From Clostridia bacterium (lineage in GTDB: Bacteria > Bacillota > Clostridia > Oscillospirales > Acutalibacteraceae), in NCBI GenBank assembly GCA_900764115.1, contig CAAFMR010000234.1, positions 1 to 5,727 on the forward strand: a stretch of 5,727 nt of DNA. Direction: 5' to 3'. The notes beneath the pieces were generated by a model. The model made no database searches. It saw only the letters and a program-made list of their open reading frames with translations, and had not been told where the DNA came from. The position numbers were made by a program, and so were the translations under genes. Positions 1 through 5,277 of the stretch are shown one piece after another. Numbering within the stretch: the first letter of the stretch is position 1; every line of letters begins with the position of its first letter.

Positions 1-75
1 GTCAACCTTTTTTTGGCGGTTGGCTTATTTTTTTGCGTTTTTCGGCGTTTTGAACGAAAATCGAGGTAAAAAAGT
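1..75. other. T-rich stretch left of the terminator, no supported gene
   Basis: This stretch is far richer in T than the GC-rich remainder, with runs of seven T at 8-14 and 28-34. Two weak readings are possible. First, plus-strand frame 1 is open from base 1 to a TAA at 67-69 and would give a 22-residue hydrophobic tail ending in basic residues (VNLFLAVGLFFCVFRRFERKSR). That could be the end of a membrane protein convergent with the minus-strand genes. Its TTA, CGA and AGG codons are unlike the GC-rich codon use of the neighbours, and plus-strand frame 2 is also open here. Second, bases 1-7 can pair with 18-24 (one G-T pair) ahead of the T run at 28-34, which resembles a plus-strand terminator for a gene outside the window. 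Neither is secure. Confidence 0.3.
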
Positions 76-107
76 GGCTCCGGGTGTATCTCGATACACC
101 CGGAGCC
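66..107 (-). terminator. Rho-independent terminator of the transporter-DUF218 operon
   Basis: A perfect 14-bp inverted repeat (arms 76-89 and 94-107, loop CTCG at 90-93) begins 14 bases past the stop of the leftward DUF218 gene. Read on the minus strand, the GC-rich stem is followed directly by ACTTTTTT (bases 75-68), the classic U-tract of an intrinsic terminator. Read on the plus strand, the same stem is followed by the weaker tract TTGCTTTTAATT (109-120), so it may also work in the other direction if a convergent gene ends just left of it. Confidence 0.9.
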
Positions 108-121
108 GTTGCTTTTAATTG

Positions 122-928
122 TCAGTACCCTAAAATCCACAGCCGGCAGATGGCGGCACATTCCCGCACCCAATAGCACAACAGCAAATGCAGCGGCGAA
201 TGGCACGTAATGGCACCGACGGCGGAAGCCCCCGCCTGCCGCGCCATCGTGGAGGCGCGGTATTGGTGAAATTCCTGGGTGGCGATCGCCACCCCGCCGC
301 ACAGCCCCTCCTGGCGGATGATTTCCATGGAATACCGGATATTCTCATAGGTGCTGGTGGAGCGCTCCTCCAACCGGATGCGGGCGGGGTCGATCCCCTT
401 TTGCTCCACCAGATATTTCCGCATCACATATGCCTCGGAATAGTCCTCGTCCGCCCCCTGTCCGCCGGAGACGATGCAGACCGCCGCCGGGTGCTTGTCC
501 ATATACGCGGCAGCGGCATTGAGCCGATCCCGCAGCATCCGGCTGGGCTGATCGCCCCGCACCATTGCCCCCAGCACGATCACGGTGGCATCCTCCCGGG
601 CAGGGCGGTTGATTGCCGCGCCCACCATACAGGCGGACAGGACGATGCCCAGCGCCGCCACGGCGCAAACCAGACCCAGCAGCACCGCCGTCATCCACCG
701 TCGCCATCCTTTCCGCTTACCGCTGTTCGTTCCCAGTACGCCGAAGCCCCACAGCGCTCCCAGACCGCTGCACACCGCCGGCAGCACCACGCCTATGTGG
801 ACGATGCCGTTTATCAGCGGCAGCAGCGACCAGATCAGCAGCAGCAGGCAGACCACACCGCACAGGCGGCGGGCAACCGCTTTTGCCGACCGGGGCGGTC
901 GTTTCGGCTGCTTTTTTTGCTGTTGCAT
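122..928 (-). CDS. DUF218/YdcF-like (SanA/ElyC superfamily) membrane protein
   Basis: This protein belongs to the DUF218 family (YdcF, SanA, ElyC), whose members are often tied to cell-envelope integrity but whose reaction is mostly unknown. Using the 268-residue form, a basic glutamine-rich N-terminus (1-21, QQQKKQPKRPPRS) precedes hydrophobic segments at about 22-39, 42-66 and 79-105, which look like three membrane spans. The DUF218 domain starts at about 114 and shows the family landmarks: VIVLGA (116-121), PSRMLRDRL (128-136), the glycine-rich IVSGGQGADED (152-162) with SEA (164-166), and ERSTSTYENI (188-197). The N-terminus has three possible starts: GTG at 943, ATG at 934 that overlaps the transporter stop (TGATG), and ATG at 928. 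GGAAG at 941-937 lies 8 bases before the 928 start but only 2 before 934, so I chose 928; the body of the protein is unaffected. It is translationally close to the upstream transporter and ends just before the terminator. The family call is firm; any substrate is unknown. Confidence 0.88.
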   Translation of the reverse strand: MQQQKKQPKRPPRSAKAVARRLCGVVCLLLLIWSLLPLINGIVHIGVVLPAVCSGLGALWGFGVLGTNSGKRKGWRRWMTAVLLGLVCAVAALGIVLSACMVGAAINRPAREDATVIVLGAMVRGDQPSRMLRDRLNAAAAYMDKHPAAVCIVSGGQGADEDYSEAYVMRKYLVEQKGIDPARIRLEERSTSTYENIRYSMEIIRQEGLCGGVAIATQEFHQYRASTMARQAGASAVGAITCHSPLHLLLCYWVRECAAICRLWILGY

Positions 929-933
929 ACCCA

Positions 934-2274
934 TCACTTCCACTGGAAGGTAATCAGCCCGTAGATATACAGGGCGGCGATCACCAGCGGCACCACATAC
1001 GCAAACAGGGGCTTCATCCAGCCCTTGACCTTCAGCCCCTTGCCGGCATTCGCCTCCGCCGTGAACTGCTCCCAGCCCCAGCCGTATTTTTTATAGCAGC
1101 AGAACAGCGCCGTCACCAGCGACCCCAGCGGCAGCAGGTTGGTGCTGACGATGAAATCCCACAGATCCAGGAAAGCGCTGCCCTCTGCAAAGGGCTGGAA
1201 CCCGGAGAAGGTGCTGTAGCCCAGCGCCGTGGTCAGCGACAGCAGGAAAATCCCGACGGCGCACACGATGCAGCCCTTGGGACGGCTCCAGCCGGTCATC
1301 TCCCGCACACAGGCGAGAATATTCTCGAACACCGCCAGCACCGTGGACATGGCGGCGAACACCATAAAGAGGAAGAACAGCGTCCCCCACCAGCGACCGC
1401 CCTGCATCTCGTTAAAGACCCGCGCCATGGTGGTGAACAGCAGCTGGGGACCGGCGCCCACCTCCAGATCGTAGGTGAAGCACGCCGGAAACAGGATCAG
1501 CCCCGCCACCAGCGCCACAAAGGTATCCAGCAAAATCACATTTACCGATTCCCCCAATAGGGAGTGATCCTTGCCGATATAGCTGCCGAAGATCGCCATA
1601 GCGCCGATGCCCAGACTCAGGGTGAAAAACGCCTGATTCATCGCGCCCACAATGACCTCGCCGTTGATTTTGCGGAAATCCGGCAGCAGATAGAAGGTCA
1701 GCCCCTCCTTGGCGCCGCTGAGGGTGCCGCTATGCACCGCCAGCACCACCAGCAGGAGCAGCAGCGCCACCATCATATACTTGGTGACCCGCTCCAGACC
1801 GCCCTGCAGCCCGAAGCACAGGATGCCGAAGCCCAGCACCACGACCACCGCCATATAGCCCACATTCAGCCCTGGATTTGCAATCATACCGCCGAAATCC
1901 AGCGTCTGTCCCTGCCCGGTGAGAAAGCCCACAAAATACCGCATCATCCAGCCGGTGACCACCGTATAGAACGCCATCAGACAGATGCAGCCGATGAGCG
2001 CCGCATAACCGTGAATATGCCATTTCTGCCGGGGCTTTTCCAGCCGCTGATACATCTGCACAGGGCTTGCCTGCGCCGCCCGCCCGACGGCAAATTCCAT
2101 CGTCATCACCGGCAGCCCCAGCACCAGCAGGCAGATCAGGTACACCAGCACAAAGCCGCCGCCGCCATATTGCCCGCACATCCAGGGGAATTTCCACACA
2201 TTACCGCAGCCGATGGCGCACCCCGCCGACAGCAGGATGAACCCCAGCCGGGAGCCAAGCTTTTCCCGCTCCAT
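934..2274 (-). CDS. Sodium-dependent amino acid transporter, NSS (SNF) family
   Basis: This is a 446-residue NSS-family symporter, similar in length to the bacterial YocR/YhdH/MhsT-type members, expected to use the sodium gradient to import an amino acid through about 11 membrane helices. Helix 1 holds the unwound signature: R9, AGCAIGCGN (17-25), FPW (29-31), followed by GGGGF (37-41) and MEFAVGR (59-65). Compared with LeuT, which I aligned from memory, position 22 is Gly where monoamine carriers have Asp, pointing to an amino acid substrate. Helix 6 reads FFTLSLGIGA (216-225), and helix 8 has A307, S310 and T311 at the second sodium site. The outer-gate arginine of LeuT is a lysine here (K28), a conservative change. 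GLER (159-162) leading into helix 5 also matches the family. The ATG is set by GAGGAG 9 bases upstream (2284-2289). It is transcribed from the leftward promoter and overlaps or abuts the DUF218 gene. The exact amino acid cannot be read from the sequence. Confidence 0.95.
   Translation of the reverse strand: MEREKLGSRLGFILLSAGCAIGCGNVWKFPWMCGQYGGGGFVLVYLICLLVLGLPVMTMEFAVGRAAQASPVQMYQRLEKPRQKWHIHGYAALIGCICLMAFYTVVTGWMMRYFVGFLTGQGQTLDFGGMIANPGLNVGYMAVVVVLGFGILCFGLQGGLERVTKYMMVALLLLLVVLAVHSGTLSGAKEGLTFYLLPDFRKINGEVIVGAMNQAFFTLSLGIGAMAIFGSYIGKDHSLLGESVNVILLDTFVALVAGLILFPACFTYDLEVGAGPQLLFTTMARVFNEMQGGRWWGTLFFLFMVFAAMSTVLAVFENILACVREMTGWSRPKGCIVCAVGIFLLSLTTALGYSTFSGFQPFAEGSAFLDLWDFIVSTNLLPLGSLVTALFCCYKKYGWGWEQFTAEANAGKGLKVKGWMKPLFAYVVPLVIAALYIYGLITFQWK
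937..941 (-). promoter_or_regulatory. Ribosome binding site inside the transporter 3' end
   Basis: GGAAG on the minus strand lies within the last codons of the transporter gene. It is 8 bases before the ATG at 928 and only 2 before the ATG at 934, so it favours 928 as the start of the DUF218 gene. Because ribosomes finishing the transporter cover this site, translation of the two genes is probably coupled. Confidence 0.5.
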
Positions 2275-2283
2275 CGCATTACA

Positions 2284-2289
2284 CTCCTC
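2284..2289 (-). promoter_or_regulatory. Ribosome binding site of the transporter
   Basis: GAGGAG on the minus strand is 9 bases before the ATG at 2274. An overlapping out-of-frame ATG at 2277-2279 is a competitor only 7 bases from the same site, but it leads into no conserved protein. Confidence 0.8.
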
Positions 2290-2300
2290 ATATTTTGGTG

Positions 2301-2339
2301 ATTATACCACAGTATACCAGACGCGGCAGCAAAGGTCAA
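2301..2339 (-). promoter_or_regulatory. Sigma-A promoter for the transporter-DUF218 operon
   Basis: On the minus strand, TTGACC (2339-2334) is followed after exactly 17 bases by TATACT (2316-2311). TGG directly before that box adds an extended -10. A second -10-like box, TATAAT (2306-2301), also preceded by TGG, lies 10 bases further down, but it has no good -35 at the right distance. Transcription should start near 2304-2305, giving a leader of about 30 bases that carries the GAGGAG site. Confidence 0.8.
2303..2319. repeat. 10-bp-spaced direct repeat over the leftward -10 boxes
   Basis: TATACCA occurs at 2303-2309 and 2313-2319 on the plus strand (TGGTATA on the minus strand). The copies are exactly 10 bases apart, about one helical turn, so they face the same side of the DNA. 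They overlap both -10-like boxes of the transporter promoter. They could be a tandem promoter element or a protein binding site; chance is not excluded. Confidence 0.45.
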
Positions 2340-2350
2340 GAACGGAAACA

Positions 2351-2372
2351 CCGCCATTTTGCAGGATGGCGG
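2351..2372. promoter_or_regulatory. Inverted repeat between divergent promoters, candidate operator
   Basis: Perfect 7-base arms CCGCCAT (2351-2357) and ATGGCGG (2366-2372) are separated by 8 bases. The centre (2361.5) is within about 2 bases of the midpoint between the two opposed -35 boxes, which is about 57 bases upstream of the expected leftward start and about 53 upstream of the expected rightward start. A dimeric regulator bound here could affect both promoters. The nearest candidate is the RpiR-type protein encoded immediately to the right; that link is an inference. Confidence 0.5.
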
Positions 2373-2379
2373 CAGGGAC

Positions 2380-2408
2380 TTGCATTTTTCGGCGGCGGGG
2401 AGTATAAT
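2380..2408 (+). promoter_or_regulatory. Sigma-A promoter for the regulator-flavoprotein-cmk-ispH operon
   Basis: TTGCAT (2380-2385), a 17-base spacer and a perfect TATAAT (2403-2408) form a near-consensus promoter. Expected transcription start is about 2415. This excludes the further-upstream in-frame ATG at 2359 as the regulator's start, because it would lie before the transcript begins. Confidence 0.85.
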
Positions 2409-2416
2409 AGCACCCG

Positions 2417-2439
2417 GCGGTTCTCCCGGAGAGAGCCGC
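2417..2439 (+). other. Stem-loop at the 5' end of the regulator mRNA
   Basis: GCGGTTCTC (2417-2425) pairs with GAGAGCCGC (2431-2439) over 9 base pairs including one G-U, with a 5-base loop. The stem begins almost at the expected 5' end of the transcript and stops two bases before the GAGGAG ribosome binding region (2441-2446). It could protect the mRNA end, influence ribosome access, or at the DNA level be a second operator. No longer riboswitch fold is visible. Confidence 0.45.
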
Positions 2440-2457
2440 AGAGGAGTTGAGGATGGT

Positions 2458-3336
2458 ATGCGATCCAACTTAGCGGAGCTGCTGGCGGCGCACGCACCGT
2501 CGTTTTCCAAGGGGCAGCGGCGTATCGCTCAGTTTATCCAGACCCGGTATGACGAGGCGGCGTTTATGACCGCCGGACGGCTGGGACAGGAGGTGGGCGT
2601 CAGCGAATCCACCGTGGTGCGGTTTGCCACCGAGTTAGGCTTTGACGGCTATCCCGGATTGCAAAAGGCACTGCAGGAGCTGATCCGCAGCAAGCTGACC
2701 ATTGTGCAGCGTATGGAGGTAGCGCGGGCGCAGATGCCCGATGAGCGGGTGCTGCATGATGTCACCTCCGGGGATATTCAGAATATCCGCCGCACGCTGG
2801 AGGAGCTGGAGCCGGCGGATTTTGACAAAGCCGTAGACGCCGTGGTGCGCGCCCGTCAGATTTATGTATTCGGGGCGGGCAGCTGCAAGGCACTGGCGGG
2901 CTTTTTAATTCATTATTTTCAAATGCTTCTGGGGGCGCGGGCGCACCAGCTCACCGCCTCCAGTCAGAGCGATATCTACGGCGAGCTGCTGGATATCGGG
3001 CCGGAGGATACGGTGCTGATCATTTCCTTCCCCCGCTATTCCAGTAAAGCGGCAAAAACCCTGCAATACGCCCGCTCCAAGGGCGCCCGGGTGGTGGCGC
3101 TGACCGACAGCCGCCTGTCGCCCATTGCCTCCGGCGCGGACGCGCTGCTGCTGGCGCACAGCGGTATGGCGTCGGTGGTGGATTCGCTGGTGGCGCCCCT
3201 GAGCGTAATCAACGCGCTGATTGTTGCGGTGTCGCTGCGCACGCTGGAACAAAACCGGCAGAAGCTGGAGGAGCTGGAACGGCTCTGGGATGACTGCCAG
3301 GTGTATGAGCATATGGAAGAAACGGAGAAGAACTGA
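2458..3336 (+). CDS. RpiR/MurR-family transcriptional regulator (HTH + SIS domain)
   Basis: This 292-residue protein has the usual length and two-domain plan of RpiR-type regulators, which bind DNA as dimers and sense small, often phosphorylated sugar, ligands. The N-terminal domain (about 1-77) carries the helix-turn-helix at about 38-62, TAGRLGQEVGVSESTVVRF. The SIS domain (about 122-265) opens with IYVFGAGSCKA (135-145) and includes SSQSD (168-172). Where many family members have an SxSGxT-type loop, this protein reads SFPRYSSK (190-197), so its ligand may not be a typical phosphosugar. The C-terminus is a short charged helix. ATG at 2458 is preceded by GAGGAG (2441-2446) and GAGG (2449-2452), 11 and 5 bases away. 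It is first in the operon, 3 bases before the flavoprotein, and divergent from the transporter. Self-regulation and control of the transporter are likely but unproven. Confidence 0.94.
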   Translation: MRSNLAELLAAHAPSFSKGQRRIAQFIQTRYDEAAFMTAGRLGQEVGVSESTVVRFATELGFDGYPGLQKALQELIRSKLTIVQRMEVARAQMPDERVLHDVTSGDIQNIRRTLEELEPADFDKAVDAVVRARQIYVFGAGSCKALAGFLIHYFQMLLGARAHQLTASSQSDIYGELLDIGPEDTVLIISFPRYSSKAAKTLQYARSKGARVVALTDSRLSPIASGADALLLAHSGMASVVDSLVAPLSVINALIVAVSLRTLEQNRQKLEELERLWDDCQVYEHMEETEKN

Positions 3337-3339
3337 CCG

Positions 3340-4563
3340 ATGCAGGTAGTGATCGTAGGCGGCGGTGCCGCCGGATGTATGGCGGCAGGAGCCGCCGCGC
3401 GGCGGGGACATACCGTCACGGTGGTGGAGCGCAACGCCCGCCCCGCCCGCAAGGTGATGATCACCGGCAAAGGACGGTGCAACGTGACCAACCACTGCGC
3501 GGTGGAGGAATTTCTGCCCCATGTACGCCGGGGCGGGCGGTTCCTATACAGCGCGCTGACCGCCTTTCCCCCCGCCGCCACCGAGGCGCTGCTGGAGGAG
3601 CTGGGCGTTCCCCTGAAGGTGGAGCGGGGCAACCGGGTGTTTCCCTGCTCCGATAAGGCGGTGGACGTGGTGGATGCGCTGGTGCGCTATGCCAAAGACG
3701 GCGGCGCCCGGTTTATGCAGGGACGGGTCACCCGGCTGGTGATAGAGGACGGACGCTGCACCGGCGTGGCGCTGGAGGACGGAACGACCCTTTCCGCCGA
3801 CGGGGTGATCGTCGCCACCGGCGGCGCCTCCTATCCCGGCACCGGCTCCACCGGCGACGGCTACGCTCTGGCACGGCAGGCGGGACATACGGTGCAGCCG
3901 CCCCGCCCCTCCCTATCGGCGCTGGAATCCCCCGACCCCTTTTGCGTGGAGCTGCAGGGGCTGTCGCTGAAAAACTGCGGGCTTACCGTAGAGGATACCC
4001 ACAAGCGCAAGGTCATCTACACCGACCAGGGAGAGATGCTGTTCACCCATTTCGGGGTCAGCGGTCCCATGGTGCTCAGCGCCAGCGCCTATCTGGACGA
4101 GATGGCGCCGGAGCGCTACCGGCTGCATATCAACTGGAAGCCGGCGCTGACCCCGGAGCAGCTGGACGCCCGTATCGTCCGGGACTTAGAGGAACGGCGC
4201 AATCTGGACATTGCTAACGCCCTGGGCAAGCTGCTGCCCCGGGCGCTGATTCCGGTGATGCTGCGGCTGTGCGAAATCCCCGCCAACCGCAAATGCCACT
4301 CCCTGACCCGAGAGGAACGCCATCGGCTGGCGGCGGGGGTGCAGGATATGCCGGTGCGTATCGCCGGGTTCCGCCCGCTGAGCGAAGCCATCGTCACCGC
4401 CGGCGGGGTGGAGCTGCGGGAGATCGACCCCCGCACCATGGCATCCAAAAAGCTGCCCGGTCTGTATTTTGCCGGGGAGGTGCTGGACGCCGACGCCTGC
4501 ACCGGCGGCTATAATCTGCAAATTGCCTTTGCCACCGGCATGGCTGCCGGAAACCACATGTAA
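3340..4563 (+). CDS. HI0933/YhiN/BaiN-like FAD-dependent oxidoreductase
   Basis: A 407-residue flavoprotein of the HI0933 family, full length for the group (members are variously named YhiN, BaiN-like, or 'aminoacetone oxidase family'). Residues 3-30 form the FAD-binding Rossmann unit: GGGAAG at 7-12 and the acidic E30 that ends the second strand. The family signature KVMITGKGRCNVTN follows at 38-51. The second nucleotide-contact motif ATGG is at 159-162, continuing into SYPGTGSTGDG (164-174). FTHFGVSGP lies in the middle domain, and the C-terminal FAD motif FAGEVLDADACTGGYN spans 377-392. BaiN of a gut Clostridium is reported to reduce bile acid intermediates, but most family members have no known substrate, so that role should not be assumed. 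ATG at 3340 starts 3 bases after the regulator stop, with GGAG/GAAG at 3324-3330 as a modest binding site. The HI0933-cmk neighbourhood is familiar in Clostridia. Confidence 0.92.
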   Translation: MQVVIVGGGAAGCMAAGAAARRGHTVTVVERNARPARKVMITGKGRCNVTNHCAVEEFLPHVRRGGRFLYSALTAFPPAATEALLEELGVPLKVERGNRVFPCSDKAVDVVDALVRYAKDGGARFMQGRVTRLVIEDGRCTGVALEDGTTLSADGVIVATGGASYPGTGSTGDGYALARQAGHTVQPPRPSLSALESPDPFCVELQGLSLKNCGLTVEDTHKRKVIYTDQGEMLFTHFGVSGPMVLSASAYLDEMAPERYRLHINWKPALTPEQLDARIVRDLEERRNLDIANALGKLLPRALIPVMLRLCEIPANRKCHSLTREERHRLAAGVQDMPVRIAGFRPLSEAIVTAGGVELREIDPRTMASKKLPGLYFAGEVLDADACTGGYNLQIAFATGMAAGNHM

Positions 4564-4576
4564 CTGTAAAAGAAAT

Positions 4577-4580
4577 GAGG
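4577..4580 (+). promoter_or_regulatory. Ribosome binding site that sets the cmk start
   Basis: GAGG at 4577-4580 (within TGAGGA) is 6 bases before the ATG at 4587. It overlaps the in-frame ATG at 4575, which itself has only a weak A-rich AAAAGAA upstream, so 4587 is the better start. Confidence 0.75.
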
Positions 4581-4586
4581 ATTGCT

Positions 4587-5267
4587 ATGTCATACGCCAT
4601 CGCCATCGACGGTCCCGCCGGCGCGGGGAAAAGCACCATCGCCCGCCATCTGGCGCAGGAGCTGCACCTTATATATGTCGATACCGGCGCCCTTTACCGT
4701 GCCATCGGCTATCGGATGCTGCGGGCAGGGATTGACCCGGCGGATACCGCCGCCGTTGTGGCGGCGCTGCCGGATACCGCTGTGTCCCTGCACTATGCCG
4801 AGGGCGAGCAGCGGGTGTTTCTGGGGGAGGAGGATGTGAGCGGCGCCATCCGCACCCCGGAGGTGTCTATGGCTGCCTCCGCCGTGTCCGCCATCCCCGC
4901 CGTGCGGCAGTTTCTGCTGCAGGTGCAGCGGGATATGGCGGCGCAATACTCGGTCATTATGGATGGGCGGGACATCGGCACCACCATTTTGCCCCGGGCG
5001 GACGTGAAAATCTTCCTCACCGCCTCGCCGGAATCCCGTGCCCAGCGCCGGTATACGGAGCTGCGGGAAAAGGGCGTGGACACCACCTATGAGGCGGTGC
5101 TGACGGATATGAAAAAGCGGGACTACGACGACGCCCACCGGGCAGCTTCTCCGCTGCGCCGCGCCGCCGATGCCGTGCTGGTGGATACCAGCCACGACGA
5201 CCTGGCGGGTTCCATCCGCCGGGTCAGGGAGGTCGTTTTGCGCCGCTTGCCGGATATAACGGAGTGA
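4587..5267 (+). CDS. cmk: Cytidylate kinase (CMP/dCMP kinase)
   Basis: Cytoplasmic kinase that moves a phosphate from ATP to CMP or dCMP, giving CDP/dCDP for RNA, DNA and phospholipid precursors; generally essential or important for growth. The 226-residue length is typical. The P-loop GPAGAGKS is at 9-16, the substrate-contact segment VDTGALYRA at 31-39, MDGRDIGT at 125-132, and the lid and C-terminal region RDYDDAHRAASPL at 178-190 with R178 and D179, as in other bacterial Cmk enzymes. VDTS (199-202) matches the usual C-terminal strand. The start at 4587 is chosen over an in-frame ATG at 4575 because of GAGG 6 bases upstream. It lies 23 bases after the flavoprotein and 10 bases before ispH, with the ispH ribosome binding site overlapping its stop codon. 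Nothing looks broken. Confidence 0.97.
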   Translation: MSYAIAIDGPAGAGKSTIARHLAQELHLIYVDTGALYRAIGYRMLRAGIDPADTAAVVAALPDTAVSLHYAEGEQRVFLGEEDVSGAIRTPEVSMAASAVSAIPAVRQFLLQVQRDMAAQYSVIMDGRDIGTTILPRADVKIFLTASPESRAQRRYTELREKGVDTTYEAVLTDMKKRDYDDAHRAASPLRRAADAVLVDTSHDDLAGSIRRVREVVLRRLPDITE

Positions 5268-5277
5268 GGAGTGCTGT

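Noticed and set aside
188..2301. Long plus-strand open frames (188-964, 613-1560, 1564-2301) opposite the transporter and DUF218 genes
   Set aside because: They are rich in Pro, Arg, His and Gln, lack recognisable domains, and lie antisense to two clear genes; this is the usual product of high-GC codon bias on the opposite strand.
2351..2390. The 2351-2372 inverted repeat followed by TTTTT at 2385-2389 as a terminator
   Set aside because: The T run is 12 bases past the stem instead of adjacent, the stem is only 7 bp with an 8-base loop, and no plus-strand gene ends upstream of it.
2213..2407. Small plus-strand frame of 64 codons across the divergent spacer
   Set aside because: It starts inside the antisense of the transporter and runs through both promoters; it has no ribosome site or conserved features.
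2359..2457. Longer N-terminus for the RpiR regulator starting at ATG 2359
   Set aside because: The start lies upstream of the near-consensus promoter (-10 at 2403-2408), the added 33 residues are unlike the family, and the ATG at 2458 has good ribosome binding sites.
4575..4586. cmk starting at ATG 4575
   Set aside because: Its upstream sequence is only a weak A-rich match, while the ATG at 4587 has GAGG at ideal spacing and gives the usual short lead-in to the P-loop.
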